Assembly (NCBI GenBank): GCA_016930915.1
Contig: JAFGFU010000014.1
Span: 1-64,000 of the forward strand
Direction of reading: 5' to 3'
DNA from: Campylobacterales bacterium
GTDB taxonomy: Bacteria; Campylobacterota; Campylobacteria; Campylobacterales; Sulfurospirillaceae
DNA length: 64,000 nucleotides
The translations under genes were made by a program, and so were the position numbers. Positions 26,499-40,255 of the stretch are shown in pieces. The notes beneath the pieces are model-generated. The model was not told where the DNA came from. It searched no databases and worked only from the letters and a program-made list of their open reading frames with translations. Every line of letters starts with the position of its first letter. Within the stretch, counting starts at the first letter, position 1.

Positions 26499-28146
26499 CA
26501 ATAATTTCTTTAAGGCGTGTGCGTGAAATGCTCTCATGTTCACACAATTCATGGGCAATTTTTTCCAGAGGTGTGTTCATATTTTCCAAAAAATGTTCCA
26601 ATTCGCTGTGTGCATTTTCCAAAATCTGCAAAATATCGCTCTCATAAGGGAGCAATTTTTCACCCATAGCGTAGAGTTCTACCATCTCTTTGGCAATTTG
26701 GGTTGCACGGTTAATGTCTTCTGTGGCATTGGTGAATTTTTCATTGTATTTGAGTTTCATGGCTACCATGCCAGCTAAATAGACTTTAATCTTACTTTGC
26801 ATTTGGGTTTTTGATTCAATTTCTCTGTCCATATCTTTAATGCGGTCATTCACGATGCTGATTTTGTCAAACTCTATCTCAAACCAGTAGGCACATAATG
26901 CCTTTGCCGCTTGATAATAGGCTTGAATTTTCTTCTCATCATCGGAAAAACTGAGCACCTTTTTCTTACCCATCAAGACTTTTTGGCGTACGGCAATAAA
27001 GTCTTGAAGCTCGATGATTTCAGCATTGCGGCGCAAAGCGTTAATCGCTGCTTCATTCACAAAGGTTGCTAATGCCGCACCGCTAAAGCCCACGCTCATG
27101 GTGGCTAATTCATCGATATTGACCTCGTAAGGTTTGTTGTTTAGGTAGGTTTTTAAAATCTCCAAGCGGTCATTTTTATCGGGCAATGAGATAAAAATAC
27201 GTCTGTCAAAACGCCCTGAACGAAGCAGCGCTTCATCAATAATATCTATTTTATTGGTCGCCGCAATCACAATGACCCCACTGCTGTCCTCAAACCCGTC
27301 CATTTCGGTTAAAAGTTGATTGAGAGTGGCTTCTCTTTCATCGTTGCGTGCGCCCCCTCGTGCTCGTCCTACCGCATCAATCTCATCAATGAAAATAATC
27401 GAAGGTGCGTGTGCTTTGGCTTGCGAAAAAAGCTCTTTAACCCGTTTAGCTCCCATGCCCACGTAAATTTGTACAAAGGTTGCCCCACTTTGGTAGAAAA
27501 AAGGCACACTCGCCTCCCCTGCAACGGCTTTGGCTATCATGGTCTTACCCACACCTGGAGGGCCTACGAGTAAGACACCTTTGGGCAGTCTAATGCCGTA
27601 GCGTTTGTATTTGGCGGGGTTTTTAAGAAAATCCACCACCTCCTCAAGCTCTTCTTTGACATCTTGAATCCCAGCAACATCCTTAAAACTCACCTGAGCA
27701 CGCACAGGTCGAATCACACTGCTCATAAAAGGGTCATAACTTGCCATGGCTTTTTGGTTCGCTTCTTGCTCTTTTTGCACATCTTCGGCTCTTCTTTTAC
27801 GAGCAACCAGCAACAAAATAAACAAAATGCTTCCCATAACCCCTACTAAAATTAAATCTTCAAGGATAGGATTGCTTTTATGCACTTCAATGGGCACTTT
27901 TTTAAGTAATTCTGCAATGTTAATACCATCTTTGATAATAACATACTGCTCATTGTTACTGTAAAGAATAAGCTCATTCTCTTCGACTTTGGCTTTTTTA
28001 ATCGCCCCACTCTCTAAGAGCGCATGGTAGGTTGGTAGATCAATACTGTTTGAATCACCCCGCACATACCCAAATAAAAGCAAAATAACAAAAACGCTCA
28101 GTGCCATAAGCGAGAGCATGAGTTTTTGGGATTTAAAAATGTGCAT
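26485..28146 (-). CDS. FtsH-like membrane AAA protein lacking the protease motif
   Basis: A roughly 553-residue FtsH homologue. It has an N-terminal membrane anchor, a short periplasmic domain, a second TM (about 95-115) and a full AAA module: Walker A GPPGVGKT, Walker [12 protein letters not shown] and SRH ([21 protein letters not shown]). Where FtsH has AYHEAGHAL, this protein reads AYYQAAKAL, so both zinc His and the catalytic Glu are gone. It may be an ATP-driven chaperone, membrane dislocase or pseudoprotease. The start at 28146 follows AGGAGG. Confidence 0.92.
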   Translation of the reverse strand: MHIFKSQKLMLSLMALSVFVILLLFGYVRGDSNSIDLPTYHALLESGAIKKAKVEENELILYSNNEQYVIIKDGINIAELLKKVPIEVHKSNPILEDLILVGVMGSILFILLLVARKRRAEDVQKEQEANQKAMASYDPFMSSVIRPVRAQVSFKDVAGIQDVKEELEEVVDFLKNPAKYKRYGIRLPKGVLLVGPPGVGKTMIAKAVAGEASVPFFYQSGATFVQIYVGMGAKRVKELFSQAKAHAPSIIFIDEIDAVGRARGGARNDEREATLNQLLTEMDGFEDSSGVIVIAATNKIDIIDEALLRSGRFDRRIFISLPDKNDRLEILKTYLNNKPYEVNIDELATMSVGFSGAALATFVNEAAINALRRNAEIIELQDFIAVRQKVLMGKKKVLSFSDDEKKIQAYYQAAKALCAYWFEIEFDKISIVNDRIKDMDREIESKTQMQSKIKVYLAGMVAMKLKYNEKFTNATEDINRATQIAKEMVELYAMGEKLLPYESDILQILENAHSELEHFLENMNTPLEKIAHELCEHESISRTRLKEIIDDVL

Positions 28147-29377
28147 AGTTTGCCTCCTGCATAATGTCATACTGCTCAACTCTTACCCACTCTTTGAGCA
28201 GGTCACGCTGGCTTTGAATGATGACTTTGTTAAAAAATTGGTCGTAGCCAACAAAATGGTTTTCTTTGGACTCTTCGACTAAAACGTCTAAAGGTGTTGT
28301 GCTGTTTTTCTCACGAAACGCACGGTTTTTTTGCGCAATGAGTGCTTCTATGTGTTGATGCCTTGCTTTAGCAACATCGCCTTTGATTTCTGGTTTCATC
28401 GTACTTGAGGGTGTACCATCTCGTTTGGAGTAGGTAAAGGCGTGAATGTGCGTAAGTGGGAATTTCTCAAGCATCGCATACGCCTCTTCCCAAAGAGCCT
28501 CACTCTCCCCTGGATGCCCTGTGATAAAATCGGTTCCTAGTGCAAACCCTTTTTCGCTCAGTTCGCTAAAAAGCTCCAAATCCTGTGTGACACTGTTGCG
28601 TCGTCGCATGAGTTTTAGCATCTCCTCAGAAGTGTGCTGAAGCGCTACATGTAAATGACGCTCTAACCACGGCTCTTTTAAAATCTCCCTAAAACTCTCA
28701 TCAATTTGTACAGGCTCAATGCTTCCTAAACGGATACGTCTTACCCCTCGAATCGCACCCAAGCGTTGGACGAGTTTTCCTAAACTACTGTTTTTATCTT
28801 TGCCATAACTGCCTATGTTGGTGCCCGTGAGCACAAACTCACCATAACCATTGAGGGCTAGTTTTTCCACCTGCTCAATGATTTTTTGCTCATCCTGACT
28901 GCGGGCATTGCCTCGCACATAAGGAATAATGCAGTACGAACAGCGAAAATTGCACCCCTCTTGAATTTTAATAAAGGCTTTGGTTTTGCCCGTGTATTCA
29001 TGCACAATGGTCTCATCCAGTGAGGTTAAATCTCCTATCTCAAAAAAAGGAGTGGCGTTGTGAAGTAAGGTATTGATAGAGCGTTTTTCAGAGTGCCCTA
29101 GTACGCCAAAAACCTTTTGCTGAGAAAAAAGGCTCTCCCCTTTGCTCATCGCTCCACAGCCTGCTAAAATCACTTTTTTCCCTAGCTTTGAAGCGTGGTT
29201 AATATAACTGCGCACACCCGTATCGGCACCATTGGTAACCGTACAGGAGTTTACTACGACAATGTCTGCGTCTGCTTCATGTTCTGTGATTTCAAAATCT
29301 TTGAGATTTTCTATCATCACTTGCGTGTCGTAAATGTTGGTGCGACACCCAAAGGTTTTAAAAAAGACTTTTTTCAT
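28133..29377 (-). CDS. mtaB: tRNA t6A37 methylthiotransferase MtaB
   Basis: A 414-residue radical-SAM enzyme that adds a methylthio group to t6A at position 37 of tRNAs. The N-terminal UPF0004 domain has three cluster Cys (FGCRTN, NSCTVTNGAD, AGCGAMS), and the radical-SAM motif CNFRCSYC is followed by IIPYVRGNARS. The length suits MtaB rather than MiaB (which is longer). It overlaps the MscS gene by 20 bases and the FtsH-like gene by 14. Confidence 0.93.
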   Translation of the reverse strand: MKKVFFKTFGCRTNIYDTQVMIENLKDFEITEHEADADIVVVNSCTVTNGADTGVRSYINHASKLGKKVILAGCGAMSKGESLFSQQKVFGVLGHSEKRSINTLLHNATPFFEIGDLTSLDETIVHEYTGKTKAFIKIQEGCNFRCSYCIIPYVRGNARSQDEQKIIEQVEKLALNGYGEFVLTGTNIGSYGKDKNSSLGKLVQRLGAIRGVRRIRLGSIEPVQIDESFREILKEPWLERHLHVALQHTSEEMLKLMRRRNSVTQDLELFSELSEKGFALGTDFITGHPGESEALWEEAYAMLEKFPLTHIHAFTYSKRDGTPSSTMKPEIKGDVAKARHQHIEALIAQKNRAFREKNSTTPLDVLVEESKENHFVGYDQFFNKVIIQSQRDLLKEWVRVEQYDIMQEANYAHF

Positions 29378-30965
29378 CTAAACTCTTTGGTGCTTCGCTC
29401 ATCTGCGGTTTTTCTTGACGTGCAAGATTGATATTTGTCGTATGGTATGCAATGGTAATGTCAGGTTCTTGTTTAAAAGCATCAACCAATTCAGCACTGA
29501 TGGTACTTCTAAGGGTAAGTGTTGCATAGGAATTGGTCATATACCAACAGCTAATACAAAAACCTTGTGGTTCAATAAAGGAAAAAATACGAGGCTCAAC
29601 ATTGGTGTTTTTAAGACTGTATTGACTGCGCAATAAATTGAGTTGTTTTCGGGCAATATCGGTGTACCCTTTGGCGTATTTTTTGGTAATTTCACGGGCT
29701 AAATGTACCGCTTTTTTGTGGTTTGAATCAAAGGTGATAAAAATATCAATGCCATCCCAAACGGTACGAATCGTGCCATGGGTATAGTTTGAAATCAAAC
29801 TGGTAAAGACATAATTATTGGGCACAAAAATAACCCTTCCTGCTCGCCTGTTATCCCTGTACGAACTAATGGTTACATCTTCTAAAAGGGTCATACGCAA
29901 AAGCGAAATATCAATAATATCGCCCACATAAATGAGCCCATCTTTTTGCACTTTGATGCGATCCCCCACGTGGAAGCTGCCACCAAAAATAATCACCATC
30001 CAGCCCAAAATACTCATAAACCAGTCTTTCATGGCAATGGCAATACCTGCGGATGCAAAACCTAAGACGGTTACCAAATAGGAGACATTTTCAATGTAAG
30101 AGAAGAGTAAAATTAAAATAATCAGTGTAACATTGGCAAAATTAATAATTTTATTGACCGTGTAAAAACGGTCGTTGTCTTTGATGTAACGCTTTGCTGC
30201 AAATTTAAGTAGCAAAGAAATCACTACCACAACAATAATAAAAATACCAATATTAAACGCACGTTTCATTTGCACGGTAATATCTTGTGTAATGCGCCCA
30301 CTTGCCTCTTCTACCTTCTTTACATGTAAAGAGTAACTGGTATTGGCGATCTCTTGTGCGGTGGTGAAGGCATTGAGCTCTTTTTGGGCTTCATAAATCA
30401 AGTCTTCATTAATCACAGAGCTTTCAATGCGGTAAATCTCTTCGAGTAAACTCATTTTTTCTTTAAGTTTGTTCACCAAAAAGCTTAGATTGTCAATGCG
30501 TGTTTTGTACTCAACACTGTCTTGTTTTATTTTTTTGATATACGAAAGCGCTGAAATAATCGCAAAAGGATTTGTGACTTTTGGGTAACTCTCCAATTCA
30601 AGAGGCTCAACCAATGTGCTAAATGGTGAGTTTTTATACTCTTGTAACAGTTCAATTTGCTGTTTTAAAGACTCTTGTTTATTGAGGAGTTTCTCGTAGC
30701 GCTCTAAGGCTGCTTTGTCTTTGCCTGTTTTAAACTTTTTACTTTCGTTTTCGACCGTAGAGAGTTCTTCAAGGAGTTTCTGGTAATTCAAATAATTTCC
30801 ATAACGTTTGAACCAGATATTGTCTTTGATGGACTCTTCTATCGAGAGAATTTTTTGACGAAAAGAGTCTATTTTAATGGTCTCTTCAAGTTTTGTAGTG
30901 CTGTTTGTCTCTGCAAATAAAATGTTACATGTAAAAAGAATGAGCCAGAAAATTTTTTTAGACAT
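29358..30965 (-). CDS. Mechanosensitive channel, MscS family (extended)
   Basis: A 535-residue inner-membrane channel. A signal peptide ([20 protein letters not shown]) is followed by a ~210-residue periplasmic coiled-coil region, then about four TM segments. The MscS pore/beta domain carries the phrases [26 protein letters not shown] and [17 protein letters not shown]. It opens under membrane tension. It overlaps aroB by 8 bases. Confidence 0.93.
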   Translation of the reverse strand: MSKKIFWLILFTCNILFAETNSTTKLEETIKIDSFRQKILSIEESIKDNIWFKRYGNYLNYQKLLEELSTVENESKKFKTGKDKAALERYEKLLNKQESLKQQIELLQEYKNSPFSTLVEPLELESYPKVTNPFAIISALSYIKKIKQDSVEYKTRIDNLSFLVNKLKEKMSLLEEIYRIESSVINEDLIYEAQKELNAFTTAQEIANTSYSLHVKKVEEASGRITQDITVQMKRAFNIGIFIIVVVVISLLLKFAAKRYIKDNDRFYTVNKIINFANVTLIILILLFSYIENVSYLVTVLGFASAGIAIAMKDWFMSILGWMVIIFGGSFHVGDRIKVQKDGLIYVGDIIDISLLRMTLLEDVTISSYRDNRRAGRVIFVPNNYVFTSLISNYTHGTIRTVWDGIDIFITFDSNHKKAVHLAREITKKYAKGYTDIARKQLNLLRSQYSLKNTNVEPRIFSFIEPQGFCISCWYMTNSYATLTLRSTISAELVDAFKQEPDITIAYHTTNINLARQEKPQMSEAPKSLDEKSLF

Positions 30966-32004
30966 TGGCTTCCTTTAGGGCTTCTAAAACAATTTCTTTT
31001 TGAATGTCGCTACGTATTTCATGCCCGCCAATGCCTTTGGGCAAAATAAATTTAATTTTTGAATGTTCGCTTTTTTTATCCAAGAAAAAGGCATCATAAA
31101 AAGCTTCATACGACTCAATACGATAAGAAGTCGGAAGTGCGTAGCGCTCAAGAAGCGTTTGGATACGATGACTCTCTTCATGGCTTAAAAGGTTTACTTT
31201 AGAAGCAAGTAGATTTGCCATTATCATGCCAATGGCTACGGCTTCTCCATGTAAAAAGGTCGTATAGTGTGTTTGGTTTTCAATGACGTGTGCAAAGGTG
31301 TGTCCGTAATTTAATACCGCTCGTACACCTTGTTCTGTCTCATCTTGTGCAACCACTCTGGCTTTTATGGCGATACTTTTAGCAATGGCCTCTTTAAGGT
31401 TTTTTTCTTCATGCACATCATGAGACTCTAGCCACTCAAAAAAGGCTTTATCAAACGTGACTGCCATTTTAATCATCTCAGCAACTCCCGCTGAAAACTC
31501 TCTTTTTGGAAGGGTTTTTAAAAAAGCACTTTCGCAATAAACCGCTTTGGGTTGCCAAAAAGAGCCAATCAGATTTTTACCATAAGGATTATTGATGCCT
31601 GTTTTCCCGCCTACGCTCGCATCGACTTGGGAAAGTAAGGTGGTTGGAATTTGGATGAAATCAATACCTCTTTGATAAATAGAAGCAGCAAAACCTGTCA
31701 TATCACCAATCACACCGCCACCAAAAGCAATCATGAGTGATTTTCGATCCAATCGGTGCTCAAAACACGCATCTAAAATAAGATGAATGCTCTGCATGTT
31801 TTTATACTGTTCCCCATCGGGTAAGATAATGGTGTAAAGCTCTTTGGCCTGAATGAGAGATTGAAGTGTTTTTAAATGTAAATCAGCAACGGTTGTATTG
31901 GTGACAATAAGAACTTTTGTATCAAAGTGTAATGTTTTAAGTTCGTCAATATAAACACTGTAATCTCTGGAAATGGTTTTGGTTAAGAGAACATCAATAT
32001 GCAT
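30958..32004 (-). CDS. aroB: 3-dehydroquinate synthase
   Basis: A 348-residue enzyme of the shikimate pathway (DAHP to 3-dehydroquinate, NAD+ and metal dependent). Signature segments are [34 protein letters not shown] and metal ligands in the [15 protein letters not shown] and [11 protein letters not shown] regions. The full expected length is present. It appears to be the first gene of the minus-strand run aroB-mscS-mtaB-ftsH-like-bioV-thioredoxin. Confidence 0.97.
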   Translation of the reverse strand: MHIDVLLTKTISRDYSVYIDELKTLHFDTKVLIVTNTTVADLHLKTLQSLIQAKELYTIILPDGEQYKNMQSIHLILDACFEHRLDRKSLMIAFGGGVIGDMTGFAASIYQRGIDFIQIPTTLLSQVDASVGGKTGINNPYGKNLIGSFWQPKAVYCESAFLKTLPKREFSAGVAEMIKMAVTFDKAFFEWLESHDVHEEKNLKEAIAKSIAIKARVVAQDETEQGVRAVLNYGHTFAHVIENQTHYTTFLHGEAVAIGMIMANLLASKVNLLSHEESHRIQTLLERYALPTSYRIESYEAFYDAFFLDKKSEHSKIKFILPKGIGGHEIRSDIQKEIVLEALKEANV

Positions 32005-32052
32005 GGTTTATCCAAATAATTTTTTATTTAATTTTACTGAAAAAGCGCTTAA

Positions 32053-34629
<2,577 letters not shown>

Positions 34630-34630
<1 letters not shown>

Positions 34631-35691
34631 TGCGCTATAAAGTCGATGAGAAAGAGAATTTTGATGCGAGTTTACTTTTTTGGCTTGATCGCTTTGTGAA
34701 GTATAAACTCACCTCTCTTTCCAATCGTCACGTGGAAGAAAATGCCAAACTTTCTTCTATTATTGGCTCCCTTAATCGTGGGTGCAAAAACATGCAAGAG
34801 TTGAAAAATATTGCTAAAGAAGCTCGAAATATTGGCTTGATTGGGATTAATCTTTTTATTAATCCGCTTGAGAAGTTTTATTATTATAGTACGCCTATGG
34901 GGCTTAAGAGTTTAAAAGAGATTGATGAAGAGCTGTTGAGTGAATTTTTAGCCTCACAAACAGGTTCACTCTCGGATGCCACCAAAAAGAATTATCGTAT
35001 TGCCCTGCTCTCTTTTTTTCAGTTTATGGATAAACAAAATGAGGAAAAAAATGGCGCTGCACACCAATTTCGCATTGAACTTAAAAATTGGGGTGGGCTT
35101 GGCGGACGAAGAGGTGAAAAATTACCTGCTCATATGTACAAAGAAGAACTTTCTCGTTTTTTTAAAGCCATTGAAGAGACGGAGTTTAAACCCTACGTGC
35201 AGGCCAAAAATCGCCTTTTAATTAAGCTGATTATTTACACAGGCATGCGTGTGAGTGAAGCCTTGGGTATAAAGATAAAAGATATGGTTAAAGATGGGGA
35301 GTATTTTGTTTTTCAGATTCGTGGCAAAGGAAATAAACCACGAACGGCGATGATAAAATCTGAACACATAGAAAAAGATTTGAATGAATGGATGGCGTAT
35401 CGAAGCAGTGAATCTGCTTTGTTGTTTCAAAGTCGCACAGGAAAACCCTTAACACAAGCCTACGTGAGTTACGTGATGGATAAAATGTTGCTTGTTGCTG
35501 GCATTCGCAAAGAGAAAAATGGTGCGCATATGTTGCGCCATACTTTTGCTACTTTGCTGTATCAAAAAAACCGTGATTTAATCTTGGTGCAAGAAGCCCT
35601 TGGTCATGCGGATTTAAATACCTCACGTATTTATACCCATTTTGATAAAGAGCGCCTTAAAATTGCAGCCGATACGATGGATGGGATTTAA
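34630..35691 (+). CDS. xerH: Tyrosine recombinase, XerH type
   Basis: A 353-residue site-specific recombinase of the single-recombinase (XerH/difH) chromosome-dimer resolution system used in Campylobacterota. Catalytic elements are visible: Arg in TGMRVSEALGI, Lys in IRGKGNKPRTA, HxxR in HMLRHTFATLL, H/W in LGHADL and the Tyr nucleophile in SRIYTHF. It is translationally coupled to tgt. No difH site was identified with confidence near the gene. Confidence 0.9.
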
Positions 35692-35692
35692 T

Positions 35693-36472
35693 ATGAATCA
35701 TTTATATGACGTAATTGATCGTTTTCACTTACTGGATCTTAAAAATCCTACACACCCTTCTATGTTTGTGGAAGAAGCAGAATATGCTATGCTGATTTTA
35801 GCGCTACCTTCAAACGAAAAAGAATTAAAAGTTGACTCTTGTGCCTTTGTGTTTGAGGGAGGTCATTATTATGGTTTTGATAAAGCAACACATACTTTTG
35901 TTGATTTAGAGAGTATGCAAAAAGTGTATGAAATTTTAGATACACAAACCAACAATACCATGAAACGCGTGGCACATATCCATGAAAGTATTGATTGGAT
36001 GGAGGAAAAACTTTGTGATAATACACGTTTGCATTTCATGCGTTATTGGCTTACGCATAAAAAAGATTTAGCACGTATCCACCGATTGCTTCTTTTGGGT
36101 GCAGAAGTTATGGAAGATTTTATTAAGCGTTATCATGAAAATGAGGACTTTTTAGTGACACATTTTAGAGATATCCACGAACATTTAGAACGCACCAACC
36201 GCTCCACACTGTTAGCGATGGAAAAACTGAACAATTTGTATAACTTTTATACCAGCCGAAATAATGAGAAAATGAATCGAACCATTTATCTTTTGACGAT
36301 TCTTTCAGGAATTTTTTTACCGCTCAATTTGATTGTGGGGTATTTTGGTATTAATACCCAAGGTTTACCTTTTGCAAATCTTCCTAATGGCTCTTTTATT
36401 GTAGGGAGTTTAATGCTTTTGTGTATGGGGCTAACTATTGGACTTTTTTTATTGCTTCGCAGAAAGTTCTAG
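35693..36472 (+). CDS. corA: CorA-family metal ion transporter
   Basis: A roughly 259-residue protein with a cytoplasmic alpha/beta domain, a long helix, and two C-terminal TM segments (ILSGIFLPLNLIVGYFGIN; IVGSLMLLCMGLTIGLFLLL). The loop after TM1 reads GINTQGLP where CorA has the GMN motif, so the selectivity may differ from Mg2+/Co2+. It starts two bases after xerH and overlaps the convergent sixA by 4 bases. Confidence 0.85.
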   Translation: MNHLYDVIDRFHLLDLKNPTHPSMFVEEAEYAMLILALPSNEKELKVDSCAFVFEGGHYYGFDKATHTFVDLESMQKVYEILDTQTNNTMKRVAHIHESIDWMEEKLCDNTRLHFMRYWLTHKKDLARIHRLLLLGAEVMEDFIKRYHENEDFLVTHFRDIHEHLERTNRSTLLAMEKLNNLYNFYTSRNNEKMNRTIYLLTILSGIFLPLNLIVGYFGINTQGLPFANLPNGSFIVGSLMLLCMGLTIGLFLLLRRKF

Positions 36473-36969
36473 TTTTTAAAATGTTTTTTAGGGTAATCAA
36501 AAAAGAGAATATGCCCACTCTCCTCATGAATTTCTTTAAAGCTTTGCACATCAAAAGAGATACAAACAATAGCGCACGTTGGGATATTACTTAAGATAGC
36601 ACCGCTAAGACGCTCTGCCACTTCTGTAAGTGTTGGGTTGTGTGCAATAATAAAAACAGAATCGTGTTGGTCATCTGTTTGATGAATTAGCTCAAGATAA
36701 GAGGCATAATCGCTTTCATATAACGCTTCACAGAGCACAATTTTCTTTTTATCACAATCAATCTCTTTGACAATCTCTTTTGTCGTTTTTAAAGCACGTT
36801 TAGCTGGACTGGTGTAGATAATATCAGGCATGACATCAAACATTTTGAGTCGTTTTGCCATCAGTGTGACATCATTTTTACCACGGCTATTAAGAGGACG
36901 TGAAAAATCATCTAAGATATCATCTTTATCACTTGATTTGGCATGTCGTATAAAGTAAATTTTTTTCAT
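36469..36969 (-). CDS. sixA: SixA-like phosphohistidine phosphatase
   Basis: A roughly 166-residue histidine phosphatase. The N-terminal RHG-type motif reads FIRHAKSS and the second catalytic His is in IIAHNPTL. SixA removes phosphate from histidine residues on HPt or phosphotransfer proteins. ATG 36969 follows AAAAGG; the frame extends 7 codons further but without an RBS. Confidence 0.88.
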   Translation of the reverse strand: MKKIYFIRHAKSSDKDDILDDFSRPLNSRGKNDVTLMAKRLKMFDVMPDIIYTSPAKRALKTTKEIVKEIDCDKKKIVLCEALYESDYASYLELIHQTDDQHDSVFIIAHNPTLTEVAERLSGAILSNIPTCAIVCISFDVQSFKEIHEESGHILFFDYPKKHFKN

Positions 36970-37001
36970 TTTAAACCTTTTGGAGTCCATAAACTAAGCA
37001 T

Positions 37002-37283
37002 TTAATAGACAAAGTTTTTTTGTACCCATTCACGAATAAGTCGTCGATTGACAGCAAAAAAGGGCAACTCTGTTTTTAAAAATATTTCTAATTTTTTAAG
37101 AGAGTAGTCATCTAAATGTAAATCTTCACCAATTTGGTTGAGCATCATAAGCATCTCTTGTGAAGAGTTTCCATCAAACTTTTCACTTCCTTCCTCTTCA
37201 AAATAGGTATTTGGATTAAATTGTTTCATATCTTTTTCATAATCGAGTTGTAAAAAATCTTCGGTAATGTTTAAGTACATCAT
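37002..37283 (-). CDS. Hypothetical acidic protein
   Basis: A 93-residue acidic protein with no recognised domain and no signal or membrane segment. It lies 9 bases downstream of the response-regulator gene and is probably co-transcribed with the two-component system. It ends MMYLNITEDF... at the N-terminus, with helical regions later (EMLMMLNQIGEDLHLDDYSL). Confidence 0.65.
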   Translation of the reverse strand: MMYLNITEDFLQLDYEKDMKQFNPNTYFEEEGSEKFDGNSSQEMLMMLNQIGEDLHLDDYSLKKLEIFLKTELPFFAVNRRLIREWVQKNFVY

Positions 37284-37292
37284 TGTAACCTT

Positions 37293-37943
37293 TTAATGTT
37301 CATAGTTTAAGCGGTAGCCGATACCACCTTGATTTTCAATGGTCTCATCAGGGAGCTTTTTGCGCAAACGTTTCACCAATGCACGGATATTTTCAGTGGT
37401 GGTAAGTTCTCCACCCCACACATACTGTTCAATGCGTTCAAAAGAGATATTTTTATCTAAATTCTTAGCAAAAAGATTTAAAAGTAAAATCTCTTTTTTT
37501 GCAAGTTTGATCTCTTCGCCTTTATCATCTGTAAGCTTTTCTTGTTCGATAGAATAACTAAAGCCTTGAAATAATCTAAGAAGCGATATTTTGGGTTTAC
37601 AAAGCTTTTCTATTTTCGTTTCTAATTCGTACATGTAAAAAGGTTTTTTTAAGTATTCATCACACCCTTTACAATAAGCCTCTTGAATGGTTTCAAGCTC
37701 AACATTAGCGCTAATAACAATCGCAGGTGTTGCATTATCCATGCTACGGATCTCTTTTAAAAGGCTTAGTCCATCAATACCTGGAACATTAATATCTAGA
37801 ATAAAACAGTCATATCCATTATCGATTGCTTCGAGTGCTTTTTTGCCATCGTTAAACAAGTCAACATGGTATTTTTTCTGCTCTAACGCTTCAACAATAA
37901 GATTGGCTAAGCGTTCGTTGTCTTCTAGAATTAATATTTTCAT
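37293..37943 (-). CDS. OmpR-family response regulator
   Basis: A 216-residue regulator. The receiver domain contains the phosphoacceptor Asp in CFILDINVPGIDG, the acidic pocket in ILEDNER and the Lys in YLKKPF. The C-terminal winged helix has the OmpR features (VWGGELTTTENIRALVKRLRKKL). It overlaps the histidine kinase gene by 4 bases. The cognate target may be the divergent dicarboxylate operon at 40256; this is inferred from position. Confidence 0.93.
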   Translation of the reverse strand: MKILILEDNERLANLIVEALEQKKYHVDLFNDGKKALEAIDNGYDCFILDINVPGIDGLSLLKEIRSMDNATPAIVISANVELETIQEAYCKGCDEYLKKPFYMYELETKIEKLCKPKISLLRLFQGFSYSIEQEKLTDDKGEEIKLAKKEILLLNLFAKNLDKNISFERIEQYVWGGELTTTENIRALVKRLRKKLPDETIENQGGIGYRLNYEH

Positions 37944-40126
37944 ACGTCTCCTTTGACTTTATTTACAGTAATACAAATCTGGGCGCCATTTTCTTTTTGT
38001 TTTGCAACAATCTTACCACCCATTTTATCTTCAATAATGAGCCTTGCCATATACAAGCCAAAGCCATCACCATTTTCTTTGGTACTAACAAAAGGATCAA
38101 AAATACTCTCCAAATTCTTTTTATCAATCCCACATCCATCATCACTGATGTCCAAATAGATATGGTTTGTATCGCTTTTTAGTTCAATAGTTATGATACC
38201 TTCTGTTGGCTTTGTCTCTCTTTTTTTTATAATACTATCTTTTGCATTATTAATGATGTTTAAAACGCACTGTTTAAATTCATTAGGATAACCAAAGGCT
38301 AAAAGAGGAGCGCCCTCTTCTTGATAAATATTTAACGTAATATAATTGTACTTAACACTGTGATTAAGGACATTTAAGAGTGCGTCTATAGCTTCACGGA
38401 CATTAAACATTGTTTGTTTGGTTGAAGGCTTAATAAATTGCCTAAAATCATCTATCGTATTAGACATGTATTTGACTTGCGTCATAATGTCTTCAACAAA
38501 TTTTTGAGTATCTTCTTCATCCAAAGATTTTTTACGGCGTTTGTAAATTAACTCTTGAGCAATTGCTGAAATTTCGACCAATGGCGTTTTCCATTGGTGA
38601 GCAATACTGGCTATCATCTCGCCTACTTCCGATTGTTTAGAGCGTTGAATGACAAATTGTTCGTGGCGTTTACGCTCTGTATCAATGCGCTTTTTCTCTG
38701 TAATATCTGTAAGAATAGTTACCACACCCGCTTCATGGTTTTTTTCATCGGTATAATAAGTTCTGCGGGTGGAAAAAACTTTTTTTTCTTTATACGGTAT
38801 AGCAATTTCAATTTCGGTACTTTGTGGGCTATCTAAGGGTACGTCTTGAATAGCATCACAAATGTCAGGCATCACTTCATTGACGTGTTTACCAATAATA
38901 TCCAATTTATCACGTTCTAAAATTTCACACAAAAGATCATTACAGCCTAGTATCTTTCCATCGTTTGCTTTCCAAAAAATAGCACTTTGGATGTTGTTTA
39001 ACAGAACATAATCGAGTTTGTTTTGGCGCAAGAGTTCTTTTTCGAGTGAAATACGTTTAATGACATTTAAAATTAAAATGGTGGTAAGTAAGAGTAAGAG
39101 GGGCATTAACGCAAAAGCATTTTCAACAAATTTTTGATGTTTTTCATAAAAGCTTTCAACCCCGTTAATGACTTCTGAGGGAGAAGGCACATCACTGAGT
39201 GGAATTCCAAATTTACGCAAGATATGATTATCAAAGGCATAGTTACCTACAGGTATTTGTACAGGCAGTGTGTGTATATCCCTTCCTTGAATGAGTGCAA
39301 AAGCGTTTTTAGCCGCTAAGGATCCTTGTTCATAAGGATTAACCACAAAGCCTCCCATAACACCTTCGTTTAAATGAATACGATTGAGTGCAAACACAGG
39401 AAACTTTGAGCGTTGAAAAAAGGCTTGAAGCTTATGGTAAGGAACGTATTTTCCATTGATGTCACGGTAAAAACTGGTAAATAATATAGCACTGTGGCGA
39501 GGGAGTTTATTGATTTTTTCATCAATCTTATCAAAATCTATTTCATTGTCAAAGACCACACGAAATTTATCTTTAAAATAATTGGATTCTTCAATAATTT
39601 GATCTTTAATCACCAAAGAAGAGTAAGCATCATCACTGATAATATACACCATTTTAATGGCAGGAAAAAGTTGTTGGATGAGCTCTAAATTTTTGCGAAT
39701 ATCTTTATATTCCACGACACCTGTAAAATAAGGTTTATGATAAGGCGTGATATCTTTTGGATCAAAATTTTCAACGCCACAAAAAATAACAGGAGTATTG
39801 GCAAAGAGTTCTTGGTGGTACTTGAGCGCAAATTCATAGGCATAATTATCAGCAACAATAATAGCTTTATAGTGACGATGTGCAAATTTTTTGCGGTATA
39901 GAACCAAAAGTTCTTCAAAATATTGGTCAGATTCTATTTTTTTGCTGTCCATATATTCTGTTGTGAGTTCGTATTGTGGATGTTTTTTCATAACATCTTC
40001 AACACCTTGTGAAATACCATCGCTCCATTTGAGACCTTTATTGTAAGAATGAAGGAGTAAAATTTCATTTGCATAAGCGAATGAAGTATAAAAAAATAAA
40101 ACAATTGCAATTTTTAAGACTTTCAT
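37940..40126 (-). CDS. Sensor histidine kinase with ABC-type substrate-binding sensor domain
   Basis: A 728-residue membrane kinase. It has a signal sequence, a periplasmic ABC-sub-bind type domain (about 20-310), a TM helix (about 343-362), a PAS domain (about 375-490) and an HisKA-like segment with the phosphoacceptor His (SIAHQWKTPLVEI). The HATPase domain follows (NIINNAKDSI, ISDDGCGID, GDGFGLYMA). The binding domain suggests a small solute sensed in the periplasm. It is divergent from the transporter gene at 40256. Confidence 0.92.
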   Translation of the reverse strand: MKVLKIAIVLFFYTSFAYANEILLLHSYNKGLKWSDGISQGVEDVMKKHPQYELTTEYMDSKKIESDQYFEELLVLYRKKFAHRHYKAIIVADNYAYEFALKYHQELFANTPVIFCGVENFDPKDITPYHKPYFTGVVEYKDIRKNLELIQQLFPAIKMVYIISDDAYSSLVIKDQIIEESNYFKDKFRVVFDNEIDFDKIDEKINKLPRHSAILFTSFYRDINGKYVPYHKLQAFFQRSKFPVFALNRIHLNEGVMGGFVVNPYEQGSLAAKNAFALIQGRDIHTLPVQIPVGNYAFDNHILRKFGIPLSDVPSPSEVINGVESFYEKHQKFVENAFALMPLLLLLTTILILNVIKRISLEKELLRQNKLDYVLLNNIQSAIFWKANDGKILGCNDLLCEILERDKLDIIGKHVNEVMPDICDAIQDVPLDSPQSTEIEIAIPYKEKKVFSTRRTYYTDEKNHEAGVVTILTDITEKKRIDTERKRHEQFVIQRSKQSEVGEMIASIAHQWKTPLVEISAIAQELIYKRRKKSLDEEDTQKFVEDIMTQVKYMSNTIDDFRQFIKPSTKQTMFNVREAIDALLNVLNHSVKYNYITLNIYQEEGAPLLAFGYPNEFKQCVLNIINNAKDSIIKKRETKPTEGIITIELKSDTNHIYLDISDDGCGIDKKNLESIFDPFVSTKENGDGFGLYMARLIIEDKMGGKIVAKQKENGAQICITVNKVKGDV

Positions 40127-40192
40127 AAGTTTCCAGACACTTTTTTTTGTAATTCTAGCAAAAAAGTCTCATTTATATCTCTTTTATCGCCA

Positions 40193-40198
40193 TATAAT
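40193..40198 (+). promoter_or_regulatory. Probable -10 box upstream of the dicarboxylate transporter
   Basis: TATAAT lies 57 bases before ATG 40256, in the 129-base gap between the sensor kinase and the transporter. The RBS TATGGAGG is immediately before the start. No regulator binding site was identified. Confidence 0.45.
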
Positions 40199-40255
40199 TA
40201 CATCAGTCTTAATATTTTGAGATGTTGAGTTCAAATTTATTATGGAGGTTTCGCG

